A stretch of 45,355 bases of DNA from positions 115,675-161,029 of the forward strand of contig WELA01010110.1 in the NCBI GenBank assembly GCA_009602735.1. Direction: 5' to 3'. The notes beneath the pieces are model-generated. The model was not told the origin of the DNA and made no database searches. It was given only the letters and a program-made list of their open reading frames with translations. The stretch's first letter is position 1. Each line of letters begins with the position of its first letter. Below are positions 31,829-43,854 of the stretch, piece by piece. This DNA comes from Mesotaenium endlicherianum. Taxonomy: Eukaryota; Streptophyta; Zygnematophyceae; Zygnematales; Mesotaeniaceae. The translations under genes and the position numbers were made by a program.

Positions 31829-33445
31829 TTAAGGGGTTGTTCCTGGGGCTTCAGGATCAGGAGACGGAGATCTGGACCTAGATCTGGACAGCCCTCTAGG
31901 TCTGTCAGCTGGCCTTCTAAAGAACCCTGTTTGCTCTAAAGTTGGCCCTCGGGGAGAACGGAGGATGGTGGCCTGCTCTTCAACTATTTGGGTGTTGATT
32001 CCCACATAGACAGGCATTCCAGTAGGATGCTGAAATACATTGGCTAGAGGTACATGCCCCTGAGCGGAGGGGGAGGCTGGCATACCTCTGGCCCACCCGC
32101 GTGTCCCTCTTCTGGCACCTGTGTCCTCTGGGGATTTCTGTCTGTGTCTGCTGCCCAGTACCGTCAGATCAGCTTCTTCCCCTGCTTGGGCAGGTGGGCT
32201 GGGGGAGCGAGCGCGGGGTCCAGTTGTCGCCATAACGGGGATCACATTCCACACACCTGATCGTGGTTCTTTAGGAAGTGCCACTGCCTCTCGCTGGGTA
32301 TCCTTAGTACTTGCTGCTGATGCTTCTCCTCTGCCTTGTTCTCCTCCCTTATCCTCCTCATCCTCCTCCTCGGAGAGAGTAGGGGTCTCGTCCACTAAGT
32401 CGTCTTGCTCCCTAGTAGACATGGAGTAGTCTACCGACCTCCCTTTCTTAGGGCGTGCTGGAGGTTGCTTGGCCTTCAGCCTACTGATATCTATCCGGCC
32501 TGCGTTCTTTGCCCATTTGACAANGTTCATATTGCTCAGGCATACATTCAACCTGGGGTCCCAAGGGGCAATGTGAGGTGGTAGGATGAGATAGCCGTCT
32601 AGGCCATAGTGGAAGTCATCCGGTTGGGCTCGGTCACACTCCTGCTTCTTATTTGTGACGGTCATCCACCTCCAGTCTGTTGGCTGCTGGTAGTACTGGG
32701 GTCCGTGCTCAGCCTTCCTCAGTTTACACGGGAACCAGTGGGGAGAGAACATCTGCTGTCCTGCTTCCCTGGCCAAGTACTCCCAGCTCCTTCTCTCAAC
32801 TTCATTGTAAGCTGGCAGGAGTGTGAGGTAGAATACCGTATCCTTAAAGCTATCGGGCCGCATGCTCACCATCCGGATGAGTCTCTGATCTCCCACTATT
32901 CCCGGTATGGGGACCGGCTTGTCCTCTGAATCATCTGCGAGATATCGGGCCTGCTCTGCCGTATAGCCCACCATCTTAGCATAATCTTCGTAAAGGACCA
33001 CGCCGGTGTGTGTCTCGATGTACCTGTCCAGTGCTGTAGCTCCTTCCTTCTGTAGCAGTGTTGTCTGTTCCAGCCTGTTGATCTCCTGGGCTGCCAGCAA
33101 TGCTTCCTTCAGGTTATCGAAGTTTTGGCCACCCACCACAGTATACCTGTAAGTGGCCAAGCTCTTCTGCCTGTCCGCTTCAATCTTTTTTCTTTTCTCC
33201 TCTTCTGCCGCTGCCGCTTCTTCTTGCTGTTTCTTCTGTCTCTCCTCCTCAGCCTTCCTGAGGTTTTCCGCTTCCTGATCCTTCTTCCTCTAGGCCTCTT
33301 CTGCCGCCTCTTGTTGCTTGCGGACCCTTTCTTGTTCTCTCCTGGTGAGGGACGTCGGCGCCAGCTCCTTCTGGTATTGCTCCATTGTCCTCCTGGCTTC
33401 TTCTGCCTTGCGCTTTCTGTCCTCCTTTTGTGTGGTGGGCGCCAT
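31829..33445 (-). pseudogene. ORF3 of element D (broken accessory protein)
   Basis: It has the same start (ATG 33443-33445) and the same upstream branch point and TGTGCAG acceptor as in A. Codon 52 is TAG (33290-33292) where A has CAG, so the coiled-coil region is cut. A stretch of about 21 codons around the FSKGKHAF motif is missing at the single N (32524), perhaps an assembly join rather than a real deletion. The linker after the acidic run differs from A at about ten of thirty residues, while the rest is almost identical. The C-terminal module (GMPAS, HPTGMP, RS tail) is intact. Translation from a Met further in (33160) is possible but unproven. Confidence 0.85.
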
Positions 33446-33712
33446 CCTGCACATGGAACCAGGGCACAAGTTAGTAGGGTATGGACCTTTGTCATAGGGA
33501 TTGCAGGAAGTATGTTAGTATTTAGTATAGTGGCTTCGCTGCTGTTTACCTTACAGGATGATTGCTAAAAGTTGACGTAGTTGCGATGCGCTACACATAA
33601 ACGTATGAGTGTGTTTTTATCGCTCTCGCTCACTAACTGTCATATATTTTCCCCTCCAACTTAAATGGAGACAGGACCGCCTGTCACCTTCCCGTGTCAA
33701 CTGAAATGACAG

Positions 33713-36700
33713 TTATGGAGGGACTCCAGCGGCCCGGAGGTGGAACCGTGTCAACGCCCCTTTGGCATTGGTCAAGTGGTCCTTAAACTCCCAAGTGTCC
33801 CCCGAGGCATCGTAACCCTTCCATCGAATGAGGTATTTCATGACATATTTAGACGATCGACGGACCGAGCGAGCGTCTAAAATCTCATCGACCTCATATT
33901 CCTCAGGGTCGCCGTCCCGGACAGCGGGGACCGGTCCCGGTTGGACAGGGAACCGACCTGTGAACAGTGTATCACCTTTGATGTACGGTTCCAGGAAGGA
34001 GACATTAAAGACCGGGTGCCCCTTGTAGTCAGCTGACATGTTCAGTTTGTAAGCATTCTGACCGACACGACGGACCACCGAATATGGACCGACCCAGACA
34101 GGGCCAAGCTTTTTCTTGACCACACCAGGGAGGTACAGGTGCTGAGAATGCAGTTTGACTAAATCCCCCTTGGAAAATGTCAGTTCCCGACGGTGTTGAT
34201 TAGCGTATTTTTGTTGGTTTTCTTGGGCCGTGTGCAAGTTTCGTTGGACTTCTGACAGGGTGTCAGCAAACTCCTGAGTTAACTGGAGGGAGACCGGGTT
34301 GTCAATCCCTTCAGGGTGAGTTAAAGATTCCCCTAGCACATCTAGAGGAGACTTAGGGACTCTACCCAGGCTGAGTTCAAAAGGAGTTTTGCCCGTTGAC
34401 GCGTGCACCGCACTGTTGACCGCAAACTGAATTTGAGGCAACAGGTCATCCCAATTATCTTGTTTTTGGTTAATATATGCTCTCAGCACCTCCTGCAGAA
34501 CTCGGTTAGTTCTTTCAGTCTGCCCATCAGTCTGAGGGTGGTTTGCTGTGCTGAGCAGCTGTTTGACTCCCATTAACCCCATTAAAGCTCTCCAGAACTT
34601 AGAGGTGAATTTTGAGTCTCTGTCTGAGATGATATTAGAAGGGAGCCCATGTTGGCATACTACATGGTTGTAAAACTGTCTCGCTGTTTCGAGTGCAGTC
34701 ACTTTGACAGTTGTGGGGATAAAAATGACCATTTTTGTCAGTTTATCCACGACTACCAGTATTGAATCATGCCCGTTGGCAGTTCTTGGTAGTGAGACCA
34801 CCCAGTCCATGGATATAGTTTCCCAGCGTCCCGCTGGGATGGGTAGCGGTTGCAAGAGACCTCCGGGTGGTGTGTGCCGAGACTTATTTCTCTGACACTG
34901 GTCACAGGACTTGACATATTTCAAGACCTCCCGGGGTAACCCCTCCCAATGATAATGTTTTGCCAGTTTGCCAACAGTTTTGGCCTGCCCCAAATGTCCA
35001 CCCAGGAGACTGTCATGAGCTTGACTCAGTAAGAGAGACCTTATTTCCAAGTTATTAGGAATGACCAGCTTCAGCCTGCCTGAAGTGGTTTCAGTCACCC
35101 AGACCCCTCCCTTGAGCTTATACCCGAGTGCAGTAGCACGACACACACCAGTAGTGGGGCTGGGCTCAAATGTTGGGTCAGAAAGGTAGGCTTTCCTAAG
35201 TTGTTCAAGGAAGGACTTTTTCACCTTTAGTGAAGTGAGTGCACACAGGACTTTATCTACAGCATGCTGACTAAAGTTCCTTTCTTGCAAGTCAGGTCTT
35301 CTAGAGAGTGCATCAGCAGGATTCAACTTCCCTGGTTTGTAGTCGATCTGGACTTGGAACTGCTCCAGCATCTGGCTCCAGCGGTTCTCCCTCCTCGACA
35401 GCTTGGACTTCTTCTGAAAGTGGGTCAGAGCTAGATGATCTGTAATCACCTTAAAAGCTTTACCATGTAAGTATGCTCTCCACTGTTTGAGTACATGAAT
35501 GATAGCTAGCAGCTCTTTATCATGCACTGAGTAATTAATCTCCGCTGGATTAAATTTCATAGACTCATACAACACAGGATGCCACTCCTGCCGTACCTTA
35601 CCATCCTTTGTGGTTTTGTCAGCAGGCTGCAACAAAATAGCACCCATGGCAAAATCAGAGGCATCAGTAACCACCTGCACCGGTTTGCTGGGGTCATACA
35701 CGGCTAGCACTGGGGCAGAACAAAGGGCATCTTTAAGGGTCTGGAAGGCAGCCTGCTGCTCTTCCCCCCACACATACCCGATGTCTTTCTTAGTAAGGTC
35801 AGTCAGTTTACTGGCCTTTGTGGAATAATTCTCAATAAATCTCCTATAGTAGTTAGCCAACCCGAGGAAGGATCTAACTTCAGAGACAGACTGTGGTACT
35901 GGCCAGTCCCTTATGGTCTGGACTTTCTTAGGATCCACACTGATGCCCTCTTTACTGACAACGTGGCCTAAGAATTCAATACTTTCCTTAAAGAAATCAC
36001 ACTTGCTCATTTTAGCATACAAGTGATTTTTCCGCAGAGTGTCCAGCACTTTCTTTAAGTGTTCAGTGTGCTGAGCTTCATCTTTAGAGAAAATTAAAAT
36101 ATCATCCAGGAAAACTTGCACAAACTTATCCAAATAAGGTCTGAAAATGTCATTCATAGCACCCATAAAGGTAGCAGGAGCATTAGTCAGTCCAAATGGC
36201 ATCACGTTGAACTCATAGTGTCCATAACGTGTGCGGAAAGCAGTCTTGTGTTCATCCCCCTCAGCAATTCTGATTTGATGATAACCACTCTTGAGATCTA
36301 TCTTACTGAACACCTTAGCGCCAGACAGGGTATCAAGCAAGTCCTCGATTCTGGGTAAAGCATACTTGTTCTTTACTGTAATTCTGTTCAGGGCTCTGTA
36401 ATCCACACACATCCGCATACTGCCATCCTTTTTCTTAACAAATAGGATAGGTGCGCCGTACGGTGATTTACTGGGAGAAATGTAACCATTTTCCTCCAGC
36501 TCTGCAATCTGTGTTTTCAACTCCTCGCTCTCCAAATAAGACAAGCCATAAGTGCGTTGCCAGGGTGGCTGGCTACCAGGTAATAGATCAATCCTATGAT
36601 CTACTTCCCTTTTAGGGGGTAGTCCTGGAGGCATGTTAAACACATCAGTGTACTGAGCAACAATTTTTGCAGCAGTAGGGTGCTCCGGAGGGCTTACCTT

Positions 36701-37429
36701 TTTCTCAACCACTTCTTCAGGTTGAGGAGGTACCTCTCTTAGCAGCAGACAGAACATTCTGTCTTCCTTCTGGTTCCAGCTTTTGACGAACTCCATTGCA
36801 TTCAGCAACTTGCATCCTTCTGGAAGCCTCTTCTTTTCCTTCATTTGCCATCCACACAGGACAAGAGGAAGAGCACTGGTGGGTGCCAAGTCAGTCTGCC
36901 CATCACTGGCTCCTCTCACTTTAACTGTACCTCTGCTCCAACACACTTCAGCTTGATGTCTATTAAGCCAGGACCTGCCTAGCACGAGATCATAAAAGCC
37001 AGTGTTGAGTACCTCAAATGTAAGCGTTTCAGTTAGAACTGCAATGCCAGAACCTAACTGGACCTCAATAGGCTTGGTTATAACTCCTCCCGGGATACTT
37101 GAGGCATCTCCAAGGAATATTTTTCTATTCCCTTGGGTGACAGTAGGCAGCCTTAGCCGCTTAACTAAGTCCTTGTGAATAAAAGTATGTGACGCCCCTC
37201 CGTCAACAAATGCCCTCACCTTCCTACCTGCAATCATGCAATGCAGTAGGATAGGGGGGACTGTCTTTTCCTGACTTTCGCATTGTTCTCCTGACGTAGC
37301 AAAGAAATGTTGGACATCAGGTGGAACAAGAGCATCCAGAGTGTGCACTCTCTGGACGTCTATATTACTGATGGTCTCCTTTATCTGTTTGTCAGGCATG
37401 CATAGTGAATCCAGTTCAGCAGGACCCAT
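33713..37429 (-). CDS. pol: Pol polyprotein of element D
   Basis: 1238 residues, open throughout. Domain order and catalytic residues are as in element A: protease with [11 protein letters not shown] (the same Gly variant), RT with FLDD, RNase H, integrase HHCC finger and D-D-E core, GPY motif, chromodomain. By eye it differs from the A protein at about five positions (near the N-terminus, two before the RT, one before the integrase finger, one before the chromodomain). Translation is expected by -1 frameshifting at 37516-37522. A probable source of trans-acting enzymes for defective relatives. Confidence 0.95.
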   Translation of the reverse strand: MGPAELDSLCMPDKQIKETISNIDVQRVHTLDALVPPDVQHFFATSGEQCESQEKTVPPILLHCMIAGRKVRAFVDGGASHTFIHKDLVKRLRLPTVTQGNRKIFLGDASSIPGGVITKPIEVQLGSGIAVLTETLTFEVLNTGFYDLVLGRSWLNRHQAEVCWSRGTVKVRGASDGQTDLAPTSALPLVLCGWQMKEKKRLPEGCKLLNAMEFVKSWNQKEDRMFCLLLREVPPQPEEVVEKKVSPPEHPTAAKIVAQYTDVFNMPPGLPPKREVDHRIDLLPGSQPPWQRTYGLSYLESEELKTQIAELEENGYISPSKSPYGAPILFVKKKDGSMRMCVDYRALNRITVKNKYALPRIEDLLDTLSGAKVFSKIDLKSGYHQIRIAEGDEHKTAFRTRYGHYEFNVMPFGLTNAPATFMGAMNDIFRPYLDKFVQVFLDDILIFSKDEAQHTEHLKKVLDTLRKNHLYAKMSKCDFFKESIEFLGHVVSKEGISVDPKKVQTIRDWPVPQSVSEVRSFLGLANYYRRFIENYSTKASKLTDLTKKDIGYVWGEEQQAAFQTLKDALCSAPVLAVYDPSKPVQVVTDASDFAMGAILLQPADKTTKDGKVRQEWHPVLYESMKFNPAEINYSVHDKELLAIIHVLKQWRAYLHGKAFKVITDHLALTHFQKKSKLSRRENRWSQMLEQFQVQIDYKPGKLNPADALSRRPDLQERNFSQHAVDKVLCALTSLKVKKSFLEQLRKAYLSDPTFEPSPTTGVCRATALGYKLKGGVWVTETTSGRLKLVIPNNLEIRSLLLSQAHDSLLGGHLGQAKTVGKLAKHYHWEGLPREVLKYVKSCDQCQRNKSRHTPPGGLLQPLPIPAGRWETISMDWVVSLPRTANGHDSILVVVDKLTKMVIFIPTTVKVTALETARQFYNHVVCQHGLPSNIISDRDSKFTSKFWRALMGLMGVKQLLSTANHPQTDGQTERTNRVLQEVLRAYINQKQDNWDDLLPQIQFAVNSAVHASTGKTPFELSLGRVPKSPLDVLGESLTHPEGIDNPVSLQLTQEFADTLSEVQRNLHTAQENQQKYANQHRRELTFSKGDLVKLHSQHLYLPGVVKKKLGPVWVGPYSVVRRVGQNAYKLNMSADYKGHPVFNVSFLEPYIKGDTLFTGRFPVQPGPVPAVRDGDPEEYEVDEILDARSVRRSSKYVMKYLIRWKGYDASGDTWEFKDHLTNAKGALTRFHLRAAGVPP

Positions 37430-37481
37430 AATACCTGCTACGAGGGCAGCTAGTGACGACTCACTATCTCTAGCATCCTCA

Positions 37482-37522
37482 CAGTCAGTAGACTGGATTA
37501 CTGACTGTTGCTGTCTTTTAAA
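37482..37522 (-). promoter_or_regulatory. Programmed -1 frameshift signal (element D)
   Basis: Same signal as in A: slip heptamer at 37516-37522 (TTTAAAA on the minus strand), 8-nt spacer, and a 9-bp stem formed by 37499-37507 and 37482-37490. Confidence 0.85.
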
Positions 37523-38976
37523 GGCTGGTCTTTTCTCTCGACCTTAGGCAGGTGCTTGACCGGACACTGTTCTCTGTAGTGGCCTTTCTGCTGACAATGG
37601 TAGCAAGTAGATTTTGCTGAGGCTGGTCTCGGCTTAGTCCTACCACCACCCCTTCCATAGCCACCTCGAGAGGGACCACCTCTACCTCTAGACTGAATAG
37701 CATTGTACTCATACTCATATTCATCACCCTGATTATCCTCAGCCTGGTCTCCTTCAACTGCATTGTAGGAACCGTGGGGCTTTTTGACAATCTTAGACAC
37801 CAAAGCGTTACTCTGGCGCTTGTGATTGAACTGCTGCTGATCCCAGGCGTCAGCATCCTGGATCAAGTCAGCCAGTTTCTCATACTTTTTCTCAGCAAAA
37901 TGACCAGAGACCTCGGATTTCAAGCCATACCTGAAGTATGCTATCCTATACCGTTCTGGCAAATCAGGCTGCTTCATCATGTTCTCTTGGAACTTTTGAG
38001 CAAACTCAGCAACTGAAGTGGTCTGCTTCAGTGTCAGGGAGATCATCGCATAGATAGCTTTCTCCTGCTGGTTGATGACATCAAACTTCTCATGCAACTT
38101 CTCGACAAACTCTACCCACGTAGGGTCACCGAGTTGCCGAGCCTTACGCTCTTCCTTCCAGTAAAGCCACCAGTCTGCGGCACTGCCTTTCAGTAGCGCA
38201 CCGGTGTGCCTGACCTTCTCGTAATCTTGCAGTTCTGGGTAGTTCTCCAGCCACTGCTCAACATCCGCGAGAAACTTGATCAGGTAATATTTTCTGTTTC
38301 CCTCAGGATCATAGTCCTGGGGAGGTTTCGGCTTGGGCTTACTAGGCCCTCGGCCACCACCACTAGTGGTGTGAGACCCCAGTTGGTCTCTGTCCCGGAG
38401 TAGGGACATTATGATTCTTTTGTCCTCCTGCTGGGACTGATACATGGTCGCCATTTGCGACTGCATCTGAACGAACAATGCTCCCAAGTCTACATTTTGG
38501 GGTGGTAGATTAGCAAATGCAGCAGCAGCATTGGCATCTACTCGCTGAGTAGTGTCCTCAACAATCCCTCTTGCTCCTGCAGCAGCAATTCCTGCCGCAT
38601 TCAGCCGGTCACGTATTTGACCTAGGGGTACATTGAGTTGTACGGCAGGAGGTGGGTTCAGAACATTGGCCCTTGATGCCATAAGTTCTTCAACAGTGCG
38701 CTCGTCAGCTGGCTGTCCTTCCCTCCTTTGTATATCTTCAGCGGCCTTTGCTACTTGTTCAGCTTCTAGTCTGGCTATCTCCTCCTCAGCTTGCTGAGCT
38801 GCGACTGAGGCAATAGCAGCTGCCTCATCTGCAGCCTCCCTAGCTGCAGTATCCGCTACTGCTTCCGAATAGGTACGGTTTCCCGCTACATGGCTTTCCG
38901 CCTGGTTTTCGACATTCTCGTTATCCTGGTTCTCCATGTCTCGGGAGTTGCTAGTTTGAGACCTTGTCCTTACCAT
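37498..38976 (-). CDS. gag: Gag of element D
   Basis: 492 residues, the same as element A Gag over its whole length: basic N-terminus, Ala/Glu-rich helix, capsid domain, RG-rich stretch and the CCHC knuckle [14 protein letters not shown]. The start codon is again followed directly by GTAAGG. That identity contrasts with the divergence of the LTRs of the same two elements. Confidence 0.95.
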   Translation of the reverse strand: MVRTRSQTSNSRDMENQDNENVENQAESHVAGNRTYSEAVADTAAREAADEAAAIASVAAQQAEEEIARLEAEQVAKAAEDIQRREGQPADERTVEELMASRANVLNPPPAVQLNVPLGQIRDRLNAAGIAAAGARGIVEDTTQRVDANAAAAFANLPPQNVDLGALFVQMQSQMATMYQSQQEDKRIIMSLLRDRDQLGSHTTSGGGRGPSKPKPKPPQDYDPEGNRKYYLIKFLADVEQWLENYPELQDYEKVRHTGALLKGSAADWWLYWKEERKARQLGDPTWVEFVEKLHEKFDVINQQEKAIYAMISLTLKQTTSVAEFAQKFQENMMKQPDLPERYRIAYFRYGLKSEVSGHFAEKKYEKLADLIQDADAWDQQQFNHKRQSNALVSKIVKKPHGSYNAVEGDQAEDNQGDEYEYEYNAIQSRGRGGPSRGGYGRGGGRTKPRPASAKSTCYHCQQKGHYREQCPVKHLPKVERKDQPLKDSNSQ

Positions 38977-38996
38977 ACAAAGAAGACTGTGATAAC

Positions 38997-39009
38997 TGCT
39001 CCGATACCA
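38997..39009 (-). other. Primer-binding site of element D
   Basis: Reads TGGTATCGGAGCA on the minus strand, one base from the 5' LTR. Confidence 0.75.
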
Positions 39010-39010
39010 C

Positions 39011-39730
39011 TGAAATGAATCGACTTACCAAATAGGCGATTAACAATTAATAAAGATCTTTATATCAGCAAGTAATCTTGATGGTAATTTCCGTTAACTG
39101 GTTAAACGGCAAAGGACAATACACTAGCAGTGAATAATACTCGTAAGTCAAATGCGAGTAAACTAGCATCAATAATGCAAATCAGTAAACTCATACATAA
39201 GCAAGGTTAGAAGACAGTGCGTATCAATGGCTTCTCGCCTTGGATTCAGATCTCTCTCAGTAAGCTGTACAAGAGAGTTGGCCTCGTTTCCGAATGCCGA
39301 ACTCGAGAGCAATGCCTAGCATATGTACATGGAATGAGTTTACTGTTCAACGGTCAGTGCGATGGCACCGCCTACCCGGGAGTTAACCACGTTGGTAGGA
39401 CCTCGGTTAACCAAATCCACCGCCATCTCCCATCATCCCGAATAGCCATCCATCATAGGGATGTCATCTGGCTATTCATCTAGCATATCGCACTTAGATG
39501 CATATCAAGGCAGTTCGCTGCTATCGAGTACGGAAGTCAGCTGGCTGTCAAAGAATGGGTCAGCAAGGTGACTTATATGGATTTCAGCTTGCTGCTTCCG
39601 GCTGAGTCATTAACTGATAATTATGTAAAGTCCAGCAGACTGACTATTTAACTAAAGTTCAGCAGGCTGAACTTAATTAACTATTATATTTAAATGAATA
39701 TTATATCCACTAATATACTGATTCATTACA
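39011..39730 (-). repeat. 5' LTR of element D
   Basis: 720 bases, TG...CA ends, 66-bp block at 39366-39431. Flanked by CAAAG at its outer end. Confidence 0.92.
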
Positions 39731-39874
39731 CAAAGTAAGTACACTCGCATTACATCGACATACATTCATTTAGATGAACTCGCACATGTGAGTATATAGA
39801 CATAATACTTATTTAGTGTTATAGTTATATATGCAATTAAATAAATAAATAATAAACTGATTCATTATAGTACG

Positions 39875-42229
39875 CAAGACACTCGAAAGAAGTCCTCGAA
39901 GTATTGAAGCAAAACAAGTTATTTGCAAAGGAGTCAAAGTGCGAGTTTGCTAAACAAGAAGTGGAGTTCCTAGGTCTCCACGTGACTACTGATGGCATCA
40001 AGATGGACCCCAATAAGACCACGGTGGTGGAAGAATGGCCAACCCCCACTACCAAGAAAGAACTCCAATCATTGTTGGGATTTGCCAATTGGTACAGGAG
40101 ATTCATCCAGGGCTTCTCGCACATAGCAGCCCCCCTCACGGATCTACTCAAGAAGGACAAGCCATATGTTTGGACCAAGAAAGAGGAGGAAGCATTCCAA
40201 CAACTGAAACAAAGATTGACGACATCCCCGGTGCTGAAACTCCCAAGTCCAAACCCAGATTGGCCCTTCCACGTCATCACCGATGCATCTTCCTATGCAA
40301 TAGGAGCAATCCTGCTCCAAGACCAAGGCAAGGGATTGCAGCCCATTGCCTACGAGTCAAGGAAGCTAAATTCAGCCGAGCAAAATTATGCAACCACGTA
40401 GCGAGAGGCGTTGGCGATTGTACATGCCTTGAAGGTTTGGCGCTGCTACGTTGAAGGACGCAAGGTGCTGGTCAAGACGAACCACCGTATCTCTCAAGGA
40501 GACAAGCAAGATGGAGTGGATACTTGCAACAATACAACATCACGATTCAGTACCAACCCGGGAAGACAAATCCAGCCGACCCCCTCTCAAGACTACAAGT
40601 GAACTCAGTTACGACAACCTTGCATACGGATTTGGAGGCAAGATGTTCAGCTGCCTATGAAAGAGACCCTTACTACAAGAACAAAGAAGCGACCTTGGAC
40701 CCATACAAGAAGCAAGAAGGCACTTATTGGGTGAGGCAAGACACGGGCCAGAGATGTGTTCCTAATGACTTAGACCTCCGGCTCTTGCTTCTACGAGAAG
40801 CACACGACAACCCTCTTGAAGAACACTTTGGGATCCTCAAGACCACGGGCGTTCTAGCCAGGACTTATTGCTAGCCAGGCATGTCTAAGCAAGTCAAGGA
40901 GTACTGCAGGAGCTGTGACACATGCCAAAGAGTCAAGCCCTCATCACAAAAGGCGGGAGGACTCCTCCAACCACTACCAATCCCGGAAAGACCATGGACG
41001 GACATCTCAACGGACCTTATCGTAGACCTGCCCGTCATCCCTCGAGGCCATAATGCAATACTCACGGTGGTGGACAGACTTACCAAGATGGCTCATTTTT
41101 ATCCCACGACAACTAAGACTACAACACCACAACTTGCAAAACTCATCTTTGACAACAACTTCCGACTCCATGGACTACCATCAAGAATTGTGTCGGATAG
41201 AGATCCAAGATTCACAAGCCATTTGTGGAAAAATCTCTTCAAGAACTTGGACACATCGCTGGACATGTTCATTGCCTACCCCCTGCAATCAGAGGGGCAA
41301 ACCGAGCGTATGAATGGTACTCTAAAGACCTCTCTATAGGCCTACATGTCTACTCTGGAGCAAGACTGGGACATGTACTTGACCCCCTTGGAGTTTGCCT
41401 ACAACAACACGACGCAGGCCTCTACCCAAGAGTCCCCATTCTTCCTCAACTATGGCTTCCATCCGACCACGCCACTGAGCTTCACAGCTAGCCATGATGA
41501 AGTACCTGCAGCAACAGAGTTCTTGGAGACATTAGAAGCAACCCTTGCAGTAGCCAAGAAAGCTCTACAACAAGCGCAAGATGCTCAAGCAAGAGTGGCA
41601 AACAGGTCCAGAAGAGAAATTACGTACAGACTGGGTGACAACGTGTTACTATCATCCAAGAATATTTCTCTGAGCAACAGGCCTGCCGGCAGCAAGTTCT
41701 CTCCCAAGTATTTGGGACCCTTCAAGATTATCCAACAAGTCTACCTTGTTGCTTTCAAGCTAGAACTTCCCCAGACTATGCATATTGACCCCGTACTCCA
41801 CGCTTCCCTCTTCAAGCCATATGTGCAACCCGACAACAAGTTCCCAGGACGAGTGACAATTCCACCAGTCCCAACAATAGTGGATGATCATTTGGAGTAC
41901 GAAGTGGAAGACATAATGGCTATGAGAAATTTCAGGAGACAACAGCAAACTTGATCAAGTGAAAAGGATATCCAGATTCGGAGAATAGTTGGGTGACGGC
42001 GCACTACCTTGACAAAGTTCAGAGAAAGTTGAGACGCTTCCATGCCGTCAACCCCCATCTTGGACCAGCCCCAAGTCTCTCTACTAGAAGCCCAAAGATT
42101 TCAGGGAGGCAGCCTGCAAGAACCAGAAAAAGAGAAAAAAATGACATTAGACACTCTTCTCTTCTCGCAGTTTCTAGACAGAAAACTAAAACTGCTACGG
42201 TTGACAGGTCTCTTCTTATAAAATTTTGA
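39875..42229 (+). pseudogene. pol: Pol of element B, second part: RT thumb, RNase H, integrase, chromodomain
   Basis: Resumes in frame with the part before 29879 (ARHSKEVLEVLKQNKLFAKE). RT end and connection include FLGLHVTTDGIKMDP and LLGFANWYRRFIQGF. RNase H has ITDASSYAIGA, with an in-frame TAG near 40399 and a frame change near 40480. The integrase finger (CRSCDTCQRVK) and core (STDLIVDLP, SDRDPRFTSHLW, SEGQTERMNG) are followed by TAG at 41337. LGPFKIIQQV and LEYEVEDIMA come next, then a chromodomain with stops (KGYPDSENSWVTAHYL near 41965-42005). An extension beyond the chromodomain ends at TGA 42227. Many lesions, no function. Confidence 0.87.
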
Positions 42230-42913
42230 AATTTTATGTGGCCGTAGTCCATGAGTAGCCGGTTATTTAGAATCCAAGTTTGCTCAATTTGGAGAGTTGG
42301 TGAGAGAGATATGATGCTCTGAGTAGAAGGGGATCAGGCTGCTAGCATTATTAAGACAGAATATGCCTTCTGACATTGTGCCCTCTCCTGAACTTGGAAT
42401 GCTTTGAAACTCAAGAGTACGGTAGAAGGCCTTACTACGCCCATTTAAAAACTAACTTTGCAAAGTTTGGAGAAGCATAGAAGGACTTATGATTTTCAGA
42501 AGTTCCTTCACGGATTTGAAGGAGTCCCTACTCTCTCTGCTCTCGACGACACTCTAGAAATTGGAGTGCTCTCAAATTTGGTGCCCTGGTAGATTTCTTT
42601 GACGCACCTCGTCTGGCACTAGAACTTTTTAATTTGAGGCACTTTTGTGGATGCTATGAATATTTGAATTTGTGGCAGATTTTGGGCCAACTTGTATTAT
42701 TTTCCTTATCATCAAGGTGTAGGCTAGCCAATAAGGTCACACCATCCACGACCTTGCCTAGTCTACCTTACATGTGTAGCACTTGACTTGGCGCCTTTGA
42801 CTAATCCTCTTCACAAGTGTGGCACCTTACTTGAACCTGTTGACTAGTCTGCTCCACATGTGGAAGACCTGACTTCACGCGCCGAGACGTGGCTTTTTGT
42901 GCCGGGGGAGTGA
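42230..42913 (+). other. 3' untranslated region of element B
   Basis: 684 bases without a gene between pol and the 3' LTR. It contains three 43-bp imperfect tandem repeats and ends with a purine-rich GGGGGAGTGA just before the LTR. Confidence 0.6.
42758..42886. repeat. Three imperfect 43-bp tandem repeats
   Basis: Units at 42758, 42801 and 42844, each starting CTA(G/A)TC and containing a CACAWGTG-like core and a GACTT-like or TACTT-like stretch. Equal length but many substitutions, so old. Located in the 3' UTR of B. Confidence 0.7.
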
Positions 42914-43416
42914 TGTAATGATTTAAGTTTTAATATATTGGTTTGCTTTTATTTTAGTGCTTTTGAATATACTTAAAGTAGTATTGTGTGGAGTCAAGTG
43001 TGAATAAATACTCTTGTGACTTGGTTTATGTCCTTTGAACCTTCTAAGGCATTTTCAAAGTTAGAGGAAGGACCTAGAAGAACTCCGTGTGGTAAAAGTC
43101 AAATGTGCCATTTTTAGGTCAAAAGGACACGTGTACATTATTCTAGAAAGAGGTGGCAAGTTTTGGAATGTGTTGGGTGCCAACACATCAACATGCACCT
43201 TCCTAAAAATTACTTTTGTAGCAAGTATATAAACAAGAGCTAGAACATAGAAAGGCATTCGAGAATCACTCTTGTCCTTGCCAAATTCCAGAAATATATT
43301 AACTTTCAAGAAGCCATCTCTCTATCAAGAAGCTACCACTTGCGTTCAAAGACCCTTGTCTTGAATAGATGAAGTATTCTATTTTACTAGGTACTTTATC
43401 TATCTGTTTCACTACA
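42914..43416 (+). repeat. 3' LTR of element B
   Basis: 503 bases from TGTAATGATTTAAG to GTTTCACTACA, followed by CTTGG. It is the reference for the solo LTR at 4341-4843. Confidence 0.92.
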
Positions 43417-43421
43417 CTTGG

Positions 43422-43854
43422 GGTGGATGGCGATTCGGGAGGATGGGAGATGGCTGTGGATTTGGTTAGTCGAAGTCCTACTAACGTGGTTAAATCTCGG
43501 GTAGGTGATGCCCTCGCAGTTGCCGTTGAACAGTAAACTCATTCCATGTACATAGTTTAGGTGATGCTCTTGAGTATGGCATTTGAAAACGAGGCCAACT
43601 CTCTTGTACCGTTTACTGAGGGAGATTTGAATCCAAGGCGAGAAGCCACTGCTACAAATTGTCTTCTCTCCTTGCTTATGTATGAGTTTAATGCTTGCAT
43701 GATTGATGCTCGTTCACTTGCATTTGACGCGTGACTATTGTTATGCTTGTTGTAACGTCTTTTGCTAATTACTAAGTAAGAAGAAAACACCATAAAGATT
43801 ACTTGTTAATATAAAGATCTCTTATTAAATGTTATTCGCCTATTGGTAAGTCGA
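43422..43854 (+). repeat. Left LTR of element E, second segment
   Basis: Resumes after B with GGTGGATGGCGATTCGGG. Contains the 66-bp block (43445-43510) and ends GGTAAGTCGA, about nine bases short of the LTR end seen in A. Confidence 0.8.

Larger units (their letters stand above)
31009..39730 (-). mobile_element. Full-length gypsy chromovirus element D, second copy of family A
   Basis: 8722 bases on the minus strand with target duplication CAAAG (31004-31008 and 39731-39735). The 5' LTR is 39011-39730 and the 3' LTR 31009-31715. The primer-binding site is on the minus strand at 38997-39009. Gag is intact and identical in sequence to that of A; pol is intact with about five substitutions. The third ORF is broken. 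The 3' end and LTRs differ from A far more than gag-pol does. Confidence 0.95.
29880..39869 (-). mobile_element. Solo LTR C (A/D superfamily), split by element D
   Basis: 29880-31008 plus 39736-39869 make about 1.26 kb. The termini match the A/D family: on the plus strand TGAAATGAATC at the left and GATTCATTATA at the right. The 66-bp block is at 30672-30737, but most other sequence is unlike A. Flanks are GCATG (29875-29879) and GTACG (39870-39874), a five-base target copy with two differences. Removing C and one copy restores the B pol frame exactly. No coding region or primer-binding site is present, so it is a solo LTR of a sister family. Confidence 0.78.
18030..43416 (+). mobile_element. 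Gypsy chromovirus element B, interrupted by A and by C+D
   Basis: Target duplication CTTGG (18025-18029 and 43417-43421). The 5' LTR is in two pieces (18030-18127, 26977-27361), the primer-binding site is TGGTACTGGAGCA (27363-27375), and gag and pol are decayed. The 3' LTR is 42914-43416. Element A sits in the 5' LTR; solo LTR C, with D inside it, sits in pol. A second member of this LTR family is the solo LTR at 4341. Internal frames carry several stops and frameshifts, so B is an older, dead copy. Confidence 0.92.
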
